Origin: Diphasiastrum complanatum
Lineage: Eukaryota; Streptophyta; Lycopodiopsida; Lycopodiales; Lycopodiaceae
Assembly: GCA_029204225.1 (NCBI GenBank)
Contig: CM055097.1
Location: forward strand, 74,612,860 to 74,676,859
Reading direction: 5' to 3'
DNA: 64,000 nucleotides
Numbering within the stretch: the stretch's first letter is position 1; each line of letters starts with the position of its first letter. This document shows positions 24,060 to 38,143 of the stretch, piece by piece. A program made the translations under genes and the position numbers. The notes beneath the pieces were generated by a model, which made no database searches, was not told where the DNA came from, and saw nothing but the letters and a program-made list of their open reading frames with translations.

Positions 24060-25790
24060 TATGGAATGGCACTCACAAAGCTTGGAAGAACAAGCTGCCC
24101 AAAAATTCTTTGGAAGAGAGACATGGGCTAGCATGCTCTTGGCACTTTCGATGAGTGTCTGATTCTTCCTCTCAGCTATACCATTGGACTGAGGTGACTA
24201 GCTGGTTGTGTATTGTTGATGTATTCCATTGGTCTTGCAGAAGTCCTTGAATTCGGTGGAGATGAATTCTCCCCCTCAGTACGTAGAGCCTTGATCTTTC
24301 TCTGAGTATGATTTTCAGCAGATGTCTTGAACTGTTTGAAAAACTTGCAAGCTTCAGATTTGTTCTTCACGAAATAGGTGACAGTTCATTGAGAGAAATC
24401 ATCAATGAAAGTTAGAAAATAAATGGCTCCCCCCATCGAAGTGGTCTACATTGGGCCACAAATGTCGCTATGTACAAGATCAAGCAAACCTTTGGAAGTA
24501 TGAACTGAATCAGAAATAAAAGGACTTCTAGCATGCTTGCTGATAATACAGCTTCCACATGGAGAAGTTGGTTTGCTAACAGAAGGAAGATCTTGCACTA
24601 GATTCTGAGTTGACATTTGTTGAATACTATTGAAGTTTAGATGGCCGAATTTGAAATGCCAAAGCATATCAGTCGATTCAGAAGTCGATGTTTGAAGAGC
24701 TTGGATGTTTGTCAAATAGCAGTGACTGAGCTTCTAGAGATAGCCACATCATCTACCGAAAGCTAAAACTTTCCTAGACTTGTCGAGTATGGTGTAGCCC
24801 TCTGCATCAAATTCAACCCTTCGACCAGAATCAATGATTCTGCTAATCAAAAGCAGATTCTTGGTAAGATTAGGAACATGAAGAACGTTGGACAACAACT
24901 TTACATCACCTTTCTGGAACTCGACTTTGACTATTCTTTCACCTTCGGTAGAGTGAGATGAGTTGTCTCCAAGTTGCACAACTCTTGAATTGGTGAATGG
25001 CTTGTAGTTCTGGAACCATTCTCGATAGTGAGTCATGTGTTGAGTTGCTCCAAAGTCCAAATACCAAGAGTCGATATCCTACTGCTCTCCAACCTTGGTC
25101 ATGAAGGCTGCTTCATCTTCCTCTTGTTCCTGGATTGAGTGACTGGTTGTAGCAGCATTGGCTTGCTGTTGGAACTACTTCTTCTTCTCGTTGTTGTATT
25201 TCAAAGTTTGACAGTCCTTGATGAGATGGCCAGTTCTCTTACAATATTTGTAGAATGTCTCTGGATTGGCTGGAATGATGAAGATCCTGAAGTTGATGGT
25301 GTGTTTGATACAGGCTGTTACATATGGCTCTTCATGTCAGTGTAGTCAGTCTTTGTAGATTTCTTGGATCTAAACTTCTGATATTTCTTTGTGTATAGAG
25401 CTTGTGGATCCGATCTTGAGCCGGAGGAGGAAGCATTCCTTCTGATCTCATCTTGTAGTAGCATCGAGATGACTTTTGATAGAGTGAGATTCTGTTGGGT
25501 TGAAATAGCCATAACCCAAGTTTCATAGGCATTAGGGAGCCTCGATAATAGAGTCATTACTACATCTGAATCTTCAATGACTGATCCTATTGCAGTCATC
25601 TACTCCATAAGGTTTTTGAAAGTGTTGAAATGGCTCGAAACACTATCTGCATCAAACATTATGAGAGTGAAAAATTTCTTTCTCAATGGAGTTTGGAAGT
25701 GACATCTCTGATGTCGTAGAGAGTTGCTAAAATGTCCCATGCATTCTTAGCAGTTATCATTCAACAAGAATGCAAAGGTGTAGAACAATA
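24060..25790 (-). pseudogene. Copia gag-protease-integrase fragment (element C3)
   Basis: From high to low coordinates on the minus strand: a 5'-truncated gag (25790-25320, with KNAWDIL and LLSRLPNAYETWVMAI), a protease region 25060-24749 in which DSGA has become DFGATQHMT, a GAG-pre-integrase block 24715-24446 (LWHFKFGHLNF, C-GSCIISKHARSPF, LVHSDICGPM), and the start of the integrase core to about 24170. RT and RNase H are absent. Stops and frame changes separate the blocks. It shares its protein family with the plus-strand fragment at 32.5-33.6 kb. Confidence 0.88.
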
Positions 25791-25944
25791 GTGAATCTGT
25801 ATATTGAAGTTGTAGTTAAGTTAGTACAAGATTTCTTAGCTAATATATATACATGTAATTGAGCGATTGTAAACAAATGATTGTGATACGTAAGGTCAAA
25901 TAGCGAAGAATGCCTTTTATCAGTAGCTGACTCCTCAAAGTTAG

Positions 25945-26862
<918 letters not shown>

Positions 26863-28260
26863 CAACTGCTATGAATCTGATCTGCAATTGAGATTTAACA
26901 TACTTATATCCTCCATACTAGCAACTTCACCATATCCATGATAAGATTTCTTTGGTAGAAATCACTTGCCAACTCTTTTGAAGATCATTCCACCAATTTG
27001 CCACCATATCTTTGTGCTTCCTCCATGCTTGTTGATGATGATATTTGACTTGAAATCTCTACTTGCATGAATATGGCTGCACCATAAAGAGTGAAATCCG
27101 AGGCTTTCATGCCTCATAAAGATCATAAAGATCCAGATCATAAGATGGGCAAATGTGATGATTATAGAGATTTTCAATTCTAGCTTGACTAGTCCACATA
27201 CTATGGACTTTTTCCATGATGAATCTAATCCTGAAATCAAACACTATCTTCATCTTCTTGAGGCTAAATACTTGCTCAAGGATGTAAGTGTCCTTCACGG
27301 ATGATTGACTTAATCTCAATAGAAGTTTACAAAATGCCTCACAAATTGGAAAAACATGATTTTTCAAACTATGAGTAACAAACTCATTCTTGCTCTTACT
27401 AGATCCAAGAGCATACATTTGATGACACAACAACTTGCTTTCAAAATGATTTGGAAACATATCCAATCCATCAATGACAAGAAATATGTCCATACAATAG
27501 CCATCATACAAGACTACGCCTTACTTGAACTTTGAGATGTAGAAATCTTAATAAAGCAAGATGGTACATCAAATAACGGAAGAGAAGCATAAGTGAGAAT
27601 GTTGGAGTAGATACCACCTGAAAATTGCCCCTCTTTGCCATGAAAAGTGATCCACATAGACTCAGCCTTGCCTCTTGAAGATCCCCTTGAAACCATGTGT
27701 TGAGAAGACTCCCCCTCAAGCCTTTGCAAATCTCCATCTTATATGAAAAGGAATATTGACAAAGCATATGGATATAAACATCCCCAAAGTATCAACTATT
27801 GCAATCTTCATATCAAGCACCATTGATAAGAGATACCTCCAATTAAAGTCTTCAAATAAGAAGTCACATGAAATGGAACCATATTTGCTTCTACACGATG
27901 AAATAAGATCATCCAAATGAACAAGATAAGATAATTGATGAGAAGTAGACGAAAGAACTCTCCATGTGATTTTGCCAAAGCACCATCTCATGAGCCTTAC
28001 CATCTTGGAACATATATTGAGGTAGATCACTTGCCTTCTCCTCATTGAGATGATCCAAGCTCCTCTTGGCCACACTTCCAAAGGATTAGCATAAATCTTG
28101 AAAAGATTACCACATCTAGTCCCACTATATACCACATCACCATCTATCTTGTTGATGTTTCTAATGACTCCTCATGACTCTCCTCCTCCTTTGATTTGTC
28201 CGTCTTGAAATGTTGATGATGCTCTTTTTCCCTTCCTCTTGGCTTGTCCTTTGTGAAATA
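26863..28260 (-). pseudogene. Unassigned retroelement interior between gag piece and LTR-like segment
   Basis: Read on the minus strand this follows the gag piece at 28575-28261. It starts lysine- and glutamate-rich (28255-28150), then shows an echo of the GAG-pre-integrase entry (GTRCGNLFKIYAN near 28120). After that come frames of 70-139 codons (27716-28135, 27514-27767, 27107-27511) without any RT, integrase or RNase H motif I can recognise. It may be a replaced interior of a non-autonomous element or heavily decayed polymerase. Confidence 0.4.
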
Positions 28261-28575
28261 TTATTTCACCTCTCCATCATTCACCTCATAGATGGATTTC
28301 AATGTGTCCCAAGCCTCCTTGGATGTGGTATATGTGCCAATCTCCCTCAACAATTCATTGGAAACATTCATCTTTATGATATGTAGGGCTATCCTAGACC
28401 TCTTTTTGTACTTTTGGGCCTCTTGGAGGACTTGAGGCTCCTCCTCAAGTCCTAGTACAATCTCCATCACATCTTGGAGCACCAAGATGGACTCCATCCT
28501 CACCTTCCAAATAGCATAATTGGAGGTGTTCAATCTCTCACCATGCTCCAACAAAATGGAACCTAAGGAAGTCAT
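28261..28575 (-). pseudogene. Copia gag N-terminal fragment (element C4)
   Basis: A 104-codon frame starts MTSLGSILLEHGERLNTSNY and contains IWKVRMESIL, KMNVSNELLREI and SKEAWDTLKSIYE, the same gag family as element C1 at 14740, which shares LKLNVSNDLLKEV. It breaks off inside gag. Together with the upstream PBS and LTR it represents the 5' end of a minus-strand element. Confidence 0.85.
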
Positions 28576-29320
28576 TTTCCTTTGAGAAATTCACTTGTAA
28601 TGGATCAAAAGTGCTGTTTCTCTCTCAATAATGGATCCTTAAAAGGTGTACTACCAACTTCCATATGAGATCTTGCAACTTGGTGTGGGACCTATCTCAC
28701 TAGCTCTACCAATCTCTCTCAAACTAGATCAAACTCTCATCCCAAGATGGAGCAAGGACAAAGTTTGAGTCAAATTGACTCAAGTACACAAAAGTACTCA
28801 AAAACATCCACAAATGACTCAAACACAATTGGATTTCATGAAACTATGTGGCTATGACCTCAAAAAATTGTCTAGATCTCAATTAGACAAGATTGGCAAG
28901 CTTTTTTCTAAGTTTTTGGATCCAACAAGCAAAATATGGATCAAACCAAAAGTGTCCATATAGGTCTATTTGCCCTAACTACCATCATTCAAAAGGTTAT
29001 AGCTTTTTATTGGCACATCCAATTGGTTTGAAACAAATTGCTTAAAAAACTAGACTTTTCTACCTTTCTAGCAAGCTATCTAGCATAGATTTTGGATCTA
29101 ACTTGGAGGATAACCAAACCATCAAATTTGGTTGTACCTCACACGTGTATGAGCACTTAATTCTATACACTACCAGATCAGGTCCATTCATAATGATTAT
29201 GACCCTTCTTGATCCTAAAATCACAAAGATAGACAAGGAGATGCATCTACGCTCACAAAATCTTGATTTGAAGGCAAATTTTCACATCAAAATTGACATA
29301 TGCATGGATATCTTAGGCTA
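28576..29320 (-). other. 5' untranslated leader of element C4
   Basis: Lies between the PBS and the gag start of the minus-strand element C4. It corresponds to the similarly sized leader (14161-14739) of element C1. Short open frames on the plus strand here are not credible genes. Confidence 0.5.
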
Positions 29321-29332
29321 GCTCTGATACCA
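29321..29332 (-). promoter_or_regulatory. Copia primer-binding site (minus strand)
   Basis: The reverse complement reads TGGTATCAGAGC, complementary to initiator methionine tRNA. It lies 745 bases before the gag start of element C4 and one base from the LTR end. Confidence 0.88.
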
Positions 29333-29333
29333 T

Positions 29334-30150
29334 TGAATTTCACACGTGTGGGAATGCCACAAAGTGTGATTTTGATCTCCTAAGATGTGGTGATTGCACA
29401 TAGATCACACAGATTAAAAACCAAGATCTATTCCATTAGTCTAAGGCAAGAGCACTTTTATGCATAAATCAATCGTACAAGTACATTCACACGTGTGGAG
29501 GCCTGAGTATGAAAAGTAAGTATGAAAATGACTTCCTCTATGTAGAGAGATAATCCACAATCAAGAACTTGAGTAGAGAGAGAAACCAATTTTGACTCAA
29601 AATGTGTAGAAATCTCATAACTCCATAAAACTTGATTGCAAATGAACTAAGTCACATATAAGTATTAATCTAGGATGAAGGGGAGTGAAACATGATTGTA
29701 CCCCTTATTTCCCTCCTCTAAATCCTATTGCTTAAGTGACATATGAGCCTTCAATCTTGATTGGACCATTTTGATATATTCTAGCATTTTGATTGGTTAC
29801 TAACTCTCATGCCAACACATAGGGATGAGTCACTCACCAAATCTCAACTTGAAAAATGTATGTAGCCTAACCTAGCTTGAGCTACATTTACTTTCTACTT
29901 TTGGCCAAATCAATCGTTTACATGTGTACTTGTCTATTTTGCCTCTTATGCCAAAAAGTGCCTAATCAAATCAAACACTTGGCTAGATCTCTACTAAAAA
30001 CTTGAGTACCCCTAACTCAATATGACTAAGATTATTTTGACTATTTTCCACATGTGGGAACATGCTCCACACGTGTGAGATTTTCTCACAAACAAGAATT
30101 GTAAAATAACCAAACTAGGTTTTGCCAATTTTTCATAGGTAGGTCCTGAG
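29334..30150 (-). mobile_element. 5' LTR of element C4, rich in CACACGTGTG palindromes
   Basis: The inner border (CA of the minus strand) is at 29334, next to the PBS; the outer border near 30150 is uncertain. CACACGTGTG occurs at 29341, 29488 and 30068, and CCACATGTGG at 30048. A block around 30048-30080 resembles 13361-13395 of the C1 LTR in reverse complement, showing the two LTRs are related. Confidence 0.6.
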
Positions 30151-31528
30151 TTTGTGAGTGTTTTTGGCCTATTCTAGGTCTAGTTAATTAAGTAGGTGCT
30201 AGTTTAGTAAGCTAACACTTGTCTAGCCCATGCAGTGTGAGGCTTTTGCTATATGTATAGTGTTCCTTAGTAATTGACCAACTTTTGTTGTGCCATCTTT
30301 GAGAGGTTGAGGTGCTTAAGCTATGGTGATTTTGGTATGATTTGCACACAACAATAGGTCCTCAAATATGTAACTCTAGCACCTTGATCAACTAGTTATA
30401 GCCAAATGCGAAGGCAGTCAAATGTCTCTTTGACAACAAAGTAACATAATCACACATGGACTTAAATTGAATGCAAGTATCAAAGATGTTAGTGTTATAA
30501 ATAATGCTGAGAAGGAGAGAATAACAAGTCTTAACTTTGATAGTGTTATAATAAGAATGCAGTACAAGATTACATGCACTTGCATGGATTTTTAGAAGAC
30601 TATTTGTGATGGAAAATATATTCCTTGCAAACATATGTACAATGTCTCTTTCACACTCAAGGACCTAGCCATGTGTCAAAACATGTTTATTATATCAACC
30701 GATATAGACTTGCCAATAATTGCTGCATGTCACACTAGGATAAACATTGGTGGTTAATTAGCATAATTGGTAGGAGTTTAGATTTTGTTTGGAAAAACTT
30801 GCAATTTAAGTTTTTTCTTGATGACTATAGGTGCAACAATCCTCTGCATTGGACATTGACATTTAGGTTTATGCATGTAGTTTTGCAAAAAATGAGAGTT
30901 ATTCTTCATTGATCAAAGATGTTTATTTTTGGTGTTTTTTACCTAAGAATGACATAATAGCTTTTCAAAATATTTTGAGAAATCAACTTTATTGTAGTAA
31001 TTGGACATTTATTCATCAATACTATTGTCGTTTAATATTGGTTGCTGCTTATCATCTAGTTCAATAACCACGAGTTATTCTCATTCATTCTCACCTTTAA
31101 TGGCAAGAATAAATATGCATAGTAGCATTTTATAGTTGTAATGTAGTGAAGATGTGGCGGTGTATGATATCCCTTTAAAAGATATGACATTGCTTGAAAA
31201 CTCTCTTTAGAGACATGACATTGTTTGAAAACAATTCAAATCAATACAATATTGTAGACTATGCAAAATATGAGTAAGCAAATACTTGTTGCCACAATCA
31301 ATATCATTTGTCATAAAAAACCTTGCTAAACCTTTGAATGTGAACAATCTAACTGGTTCTTAAAGAAAAATGTATGTGAGATAGGTAGACTATACAAACC
31401 TTTGAAAGTTGATTTTCTTGCAAAATGAGGTACATTTTCTATGAGGTAATTTTGAAAATTTCAAAGGACTTATGTTCAAACACTGAAATAAAACAAAATG
31501 CTTGTGCATGCACACATGAGCACGAGCG
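30151..31528. other. Intergenic, no recognised gene
   Basis: AT-rich with short frames only. An 80-codon minus-strand frame at 30392-30634 has no recognisable content. Confidence 0.55.
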
Positions 31529-31542
31529 TGCGCGCGCGCGCG

Positions 31543-31626
<84 letters not shown>
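31529..31626. repeat. (CG)n-(CA)n alternating purine-pyrimidine tract
   Basis: About 20 bases of alternating CG pass into 76 bases of CA. The His-Thr and Cys-Val frames through it are artefacts. Confidence 0.98.
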
Positions 31627-31630
<4 letters not shown>

Positions 31631-32479
31631 ATACTCATCAACCATGGCATGCATGTACATTTGACATTTATAAAACTAATAATCGAATAGTTACTTTATT
31701 TATCTCCAATTTCTATAGAGTTAATTGTTTTTTTTTGCTTTGACAATAAATATTCCAAAAGTACATCTACAAATAACTTATTTTATGCTATTCATGCATG
31801 TTAGTGGTGAACATGATAAACCTTGCTCGCATTTATTATATTGATATCAATAGAAATCTTCAATCAAGAAAAATTGAGTATTGTGCACTCGATTAAAGTC
31901 AACTACAATTCCAATTAGATGTAACTTTAAGTTTTACAATGATATTCACATGCTACATGCATTTTTCAATTATTTGCGGTATAACTTAATGTGCAAAATA
32001 ACCTAAAATTAAGTCATGGTGAGACTAAATCAATGGATTTATTCCTTCCAACTTTGATTGACCTAATATAACTTTTTTTACATGGTGATGAGTACAATTT
32101 ATGAACAAAAAGATAAATTCTAAAAGTAATAAAAGAAAAACCAACATTTTGATCTTCAAGTTTTGTATGCACCCAAGTTAGCTAGCATTAGCCATTATAA
32201 GTGGTCAAACTTTTCTAGTGCCAATTTCTAAATTATACATTTGCCAAGTGATAAAAGCATAGAATAAAATATAAAAATAAGCATATTGAAAAACATATAA
32301 AATGGTAAATAATAAATATAGGCAAACTCTTATCAAGAAAGATTACAAAACAACTCTAACTAAATAAAACACAAATCCTCAAAGTCTTCAATTCTATATG
32401 TCAAGAGTAGTAAATACTTTATAATTTCCAAATCTGACCAAAAATCTGCTTTCAATAAGCTAAATCACAAATCTTGGTC
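31627..32479. other. Intergenic, no recognised gene
   Basis: Very AT-rich; no open frame of interest. Confidence 0.6.
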
Positions 32480-33570
32480 ATAGGGTCGAATTTGATATAG
32501 AGTGCTACACCATTCTTGACAAGTCTAGGAAAGCTTTAGCTTTTGGTAGAAGATGTGGCTATCTTTATAAACTTAGTCACTATTATTCTACAAATAGTCA
32601 AGCTCTTCACACTTCTACTTCTGAATCTTCTGATATGTTGTGACATTTCAGATTAGTGCATTTAAATTTCAATAGTGTTCAACAAATTTCAAATCAGAAT
32701 CTAGCGCAAGATCTTCCATCTATTAGCAAATCAAATTCTCCTTGTGAAAGCTGTATCATATCAGCAAACATGCTAGAAGTCCATTCATTTCCGAGTCAAT
32801 TCATACTTCTAGAGATTTGCTAGATCTTGTGCATATAGTAACATTTGTGGCCCGATGTAGACTGCTTCCACAAGGGGAGCCCTCTATTTTCTAACATTCA
32901 CTGATGATTTTTTTCGAAGAACTGTCACCTACTTTCTGAAGACCAAATTGGAGGCATCCAAGTTTTTCAAACAGTTCAAAGCATCTGTTGAAAATCAGAC
33001 CCAAAGGAAAATCAAGAATCTTAACGGATCGAATCACATCAAAGGATCCAAGTTTAGCTCAGAAGATCGAACCGATCCAGACAATCTCCATCCCAATTTA
33101 TGGATGATCCAGCCTGCTATTTTGTGCAAGAACCAAGCATTGTATCAGATGCAATGTCAACTCCTGATGTTGATAAGTGGAAAGCTACAATGGACACAAA
33201 AGTGGACTGTAACTGAACTGCCAAAGGATCAAAATTTGATTCCATGCAAATGGATATTCAAAACGAAGTATTGATGCTGAAGGAAGATTAAATTGATACA
33301 AGTCTAGGCTTCTCCTAGATTTTAGATTTGGATAATTTCGAGACCTTTAGCCCTATTGTTAGGCATGCTTCAATTCGATTACTTCTTTCTTATGCAGCTG
33401 CATCAGATCTTGAAGTCCACCAAATGGATGTCCATACCGCTTTTCTCAACAGGACTATCGAAGAGGAAATTTATATGTCGCAGCCAGAGGGATATGAACT
33501 GAGGGGTAAGGAGCACCTAGTGTGGAAAATCCACAACGATCTATATGGTTTGAAACAGTCACCAAAACCA
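32480..33570 (+). pseudogene. Copia fragment C5: GAG-pre-integrase, integrase start and RT piece
   Basis: From 32480 the plus strand reads the end of a protease domain (YTILDKSRKALAFGR), then a GAG-pre-integrase block (NFNSVQQISNQNL, CESCIIS) and scraps of integrase to about 32980. An internal deletion leads into an RT piece at 33180-33250 (PCKWIFKTKY) and 33328-33560 (ETFSPIVRHASIRLLLS, QMDVHTAFLN, DLYGLKQSP). The active-site YVDD part is missing. It is the same family as the minus-strand C3 at 24.1-25.8 kb. Several stops are present. Confidence 0.88.
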
Positions 33571-33920
33571 ATCAAATCACTCCAAACTAGCCAAAATGTA
33601 ACCTTATTCCACCAAAAGTGCAAATTGAACTCTATCATGCCAAAACCAAAATGCCTAAATGCATGGTAACCATCACGTTAACATAAAAAGAATGCTATAA
33701 AACTAGAAATAATGTCAATTAATTAATGGCAATTGTGCCAAAAGTTGTAGTTGTTTTTTCTCGAGTAACTTCAAATCTCATATCTAGTTCAAACAAAAAT
33801 AGGATAAAATGACAATGTCTCCTTCCTACCATTTGGTAGGTTGCTTCCATGGGAGTGATGCCTATTCTTTTGTTGTTATGCAAGCTTTCTATGGATTCTT
33901 AACCACAACCCTCACAACAA
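33571..33920. other. Intergenic, no recognised gene
   Basis: No gene recognised between the copia RT piece and the rDNA relic. Confidence 0.5.
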
Positions 33921-34386
33921 TAAAGATCACGATGGGGATAAATCATTGCAATTACTAATTTTCAACAAGCAATTCCTAGTAAGCACAAGTCATGAGCTCA
34001 TGTTGACTACATTTGTGCCCTTTGTACACACCAATCGTCACTCCTACCAACTGAATGGTCTGATAAAGTTCTAAAATTGTTGTGATGTTGATGATTTGCA
34101 TTTGGTGATGTTGTGAGAATTTCATTAGTCCTTATGATTTAGATGAAGGAGTAGTCATAACAAGGTTTATGTAGGTGAACCTGTGGAAGGATCATCGACA
34201 CACCGATTGAGTAGACCCAAGAAACTATGGATGTTGTCCAATGATGAGCCGCATCTAGAGGTGTGACTATTGGAGCAATCCCCACATTGTTGGGGGCTCT
34301 TAGTAGATGTGTCTTGACGGTGTGTGCCCATCTAGTCTGGGGCTGTCCGACCACATGAGATGCACCCGTCCTCCAACCTCGCACCA
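33921..34386 (+). pseudogene. Decayed nuclear rDNA: 3' end of 18S rRNA plus ITS1
   Basis: The order of conserved 18S 3' landmarks is intact: cgatggggata, aaatcattgcaatta, attcctagtaagc, gccctttgtacacacc, ctcctacc, gaatggtct, ttagatgaaggag, taacaaggttt, gtaggtgaacct and ggaaggatca, ending at about 34197. The following ~190 bases are plausible ITS1. Differences from the usual plant sequence fall mostly at former CpG sites read as TG or CA (for example taacaag preceded by gtca instead of gtcg, and cctgtgg instead of cctgcgg). That is the signature of methylated-cytosine decay in a silent copy. The rest of the rDNA unit is absent. The universal 3' minor-domain helix could not fold normally with these changes, so it is a relic. 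Confidence 0.87.
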
Positions 34387-34999
34387 AAATTCAGTACAAA
34401 TATCAATCTATTGCTAGTAGCATGAAACAAATGACTAAGTTGATATTTTATGAATGTGAGTCTTATTAACATTTCATATCACACATTGTAGACTCATAGA
34501 GAATAACCTAGGCCACTAGCCGAGTTGGTTATAAAACTTGGTTCTAGAAGCTAGCATAGAGAATAACATATACTATGAATGGGGAATCTTGTAATGCTTG
34601 GTTTGAATCTAATATTGTTAACTTAGCTAGAGTTTGAGAATATTGCACTTTAAATATTGACTATGATAATACTATTTTGTAGATTTTGAAACTGATTAGT
34701 TTAATTCACTTTCAGCTTGATTTTGGCTCTCACATTTTATCTTGCTTTGTAAGTAGCACTGTGGACTTTGTAACTACCGTCACTTATTAATGTGCATGCT
34801 TTGTGACATTTTGCTCTCTATTCCGATAATGTATTTTTGGTTGATATACTGCACCCTTTTCTATCACAAAAAAGATGTCAACAAACATAAAATGATTATT
34901 GATGCAGTTATAGATTTTGTTATTAATAAAACTTTTACATCTTGTGTGTAGATGTGTAAAAGTGATGAAAACTTGATGTAATGCTAGTTAGAAGGTGAT
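34387..34999. other. Intergenic, no recognised gene
   Basis: AT-rich; nothing recognised. Confidence 0.5.
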
Positions 35000-35007
35000 T
35001 CTAGTTT

Positions 35008-35138
<131 letters not shown>

Positions 35139-36600
35139 CTAATTAATAATGCTCTCATGATTTACTTGCTTGTTTCGGTCACTATGATCACAATGAACGA
35201 ACTGTCTTGAGTTCTTTTGACAGACTTCATATAACACTATAAATGTTAACAATGAAAAAATTCATGTGAACAGTCTTCTAATCCCCTCAACATGGTTGTT
35301 GCTACTAACGGGTATGAAGAGTTGAAGTGCCATGAAATAATCATGAATTTACTACTCGTTGATGCTTAACTTCATTAACGAGGTCTCTTTTGAAGTGTAT
35401 TGCTTTTTGTTTAAACTTTTGGTTACACTTCGACTATTTCTAATATGAATGCTATGATGGGTTTAGTTAGATGACTTGGATTAGACCTGTCTGCTAAAGT
35501 TTATATATACTTATTTGTGGATGGTAATGCTCTGACAATTTGAAATCGACAGTGCAATAAACATTTTTCGAATAGAAAAAAAGGGATGGTGTTTCGATAA
35601 GTATTTTGAAAAGGGTAATGGCATATAGGTTTGAACTCTACTATAAAACTAGTCTGGATGTAATTATCTACTTTAGTCGTACTTTTGTAATTGTTGACTT
35701 GCAAGCACTGATTATACACTATTAACCTTATAATTTTGTAACTCTGAGTAAAGCTGAAACAATGTCCGACTTTTTACTCATGATATGGACAAAATTACTG
35801 TCACCTAACTTGGCAATGACTACTAGTTGCGACATGGATAACAACTGAGAGTATGTGTAGACACCTATAGTTCCCACAATAATGTCCCACCTATATGTTC
35901 TAACATGGTTGTTGTTGTGGATGGATGCAGGTGAGCACATTCTCCTCAACTCGGAGCTTTTGCTGGTTGTTAGGTTTGGTCAATATGATATGTTTGACTG
36001 TGATGACTCTATACGAATTTGATTTACTTTAATATTCATATCCAACCATACTTGGGTAGATTTGCCTAGTAACATTTTACTGGTTTGCCAATGTGTCAAA
36101 TTTCATGATGTTACTATCCTACACTGGTATGCACTTTATCTTTTTTTGTCTTGTCCCTTACTACTTGAGGCATTATAACCGGTATTGGACAAATTAAGCT
36201 CATTGACAAGTTTCAATTACTTGGTTTTATAACCATACGACTTGCTTACATTATTATTATAAGACGTTTCCTTCTCATGCAGTTATGTTACTTCTACACT
36301 GGTGTAAAATTTGGCATGTATTGTGGACTAGCGGACTAGTTCAAAAGTAAGCTTGGATAAACTATTTTCATATCCTGATTGTTTATCTCAATTCTAGGAC
36401 GTTGTTTAGAAATCTCAAGATATACTTGACATTATGGTCTTGAGAAAATGTAAGTATCTATTGACATTCCTGAATGGGAATACTTGTCATCAAAAAAATC
36501 TTCCATAGGGAGACTTATATTTGAAACTTATTCCCTGGGATGATTGTCTTCACTTAGTTCTTATTTCAGCATCCTATGTGATTTCAGGTGTGCAGCAGGT

Positions 36601-36642
36601 ATAACCACACTAGGTATACCTGTTGCATCACTAGTGTGGTTA
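36601..36642. repeat. Stem-loop at end of tandem unit 1
   Basis: ATAACCACACTAGGT and its inverted copy (one base missing) enclose the loop atacctgttgcatc. It precedes the CA run of the next unit. Confidence 0.8.
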
Positions 36643-38143
36643 TTTTGTTTCGTCGGATGGTTGGCGGGATAACACACACACATACACACTCATCTAATTA
36701 AGAAAAGCTCTCATGATTTACTTGCTTGTTTCGGTCACTATGATCACAATTAACGAACTGTCTTGAGTTATTTTGATCAGACTTCGTACAACACTCTAAA
36801 TGTTAACAATGAAAAAATTCGTGTGAACAGTTTTCTAATCCCCTCAATATGGTTGTTGCTACTAACGGTTATGAAGAGTTGAAGTGCCATGAAATGATCA
36901 TGAATTTACTACTCGTTGATGCTTAACTTTCATTAACGAGGTCTCCTTTGAAGTGTACTGCTTTTTGTTTAAACCTTTGGTTACACTTCGACTATTTCTG
37001 ATATAAATGCTATGATGGGTTTAGTTATATGACTTGGATTAGACCTACCTATTAAAGTCTATATATACTTATTTGTGGACGATAATGCTCTGACAATTTG
37101 AAATTGACAGTGCAATATAGATTTTTCTAATAGAAAAAAAGGGATGGTGTTCTGATAAGCATTTTGAAAAGGGTAATGGTAGATAGTTTTGAACTCTACT
37201 ATTAAACTAGTCTGGATGTAATTGTCTACTTTAGTCATACTTTTGTAATTGTTGACTTTCAAGCACTGATTATACACTGTTAGCCCTATAATTTTGTAAC
37301 TTTGAGTAAAGCTGAAACAATGTCTTACTGTTTACTCATGATATGGACAAAATTAGAGTCATTTAACTTGGCAATGACTACTTGTTTCGACATGGATAAC
37401 AACTGAGAGTATGTGTAGAAACCTATAGTTCCCACAATAATGTCCCTGTTCTAACACAGTTATTGTTGTGGATGGATGCAGGTGAGCATATTCTCCTCAA
37501 CTCAGAGCTTTTGCTGGTTGTTAGGTTTGGTCAATATGATATGTTTGACTGTGATGACTCTATACGAATTTGATTTACTTTAATATTCATATCCAACCAT
37601 ACTTGGGTAGATTTGCCTAGTAACATTTCACTGGTTTGCCAATGTGTCAAATTTCATGACGTTACTATCCTACACTAGTATGCACTTTATCTTTTATTGT
37701 CTTGTCCCTTACTACATGGGGCATTATAACCGGTATTGGACAAATTAAGCTCATTGACAAGTTTCAATTACTTGGTTTTATAACCATACGACTTGCTTAC
37801 ATTATTATTATAAGACTTTTCCTTCTCATGCAATTATGTTACTTCTAGACTGGTGTAAAATTTGGCATGTATCGCGGACTAGCGGACTAGTTTGAAAGTA
37901 ACCTTGGATAAACTATTTTCATATCTTGATTGTCTATGTCAATTCTAGGACGCTGTTTAGAAATCTCAAGATATACTTGACATTATGGTCTTGAGAAAAT
38001 GTATTGACATTCTTGAATGGGAATACTTGTCATTGAAAAAATCTTCCATAGGGAGACTTATATTTGAAACTTATTCCCTAGGATGATTGTCTTCACTTGG
38101 TTCTTATTTCAGCATCCTATGTGGTTTCAGGTGTGCAGCAGGT

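Noticed and set aside
31390-31743. Frames encoding His-Thr, Cys-Val and Ala-Arg repeats
   Set aside because: Artefacts of the CG/CA tract; the same holds for 35008-35137, 39222-39618 and 8642-8944.
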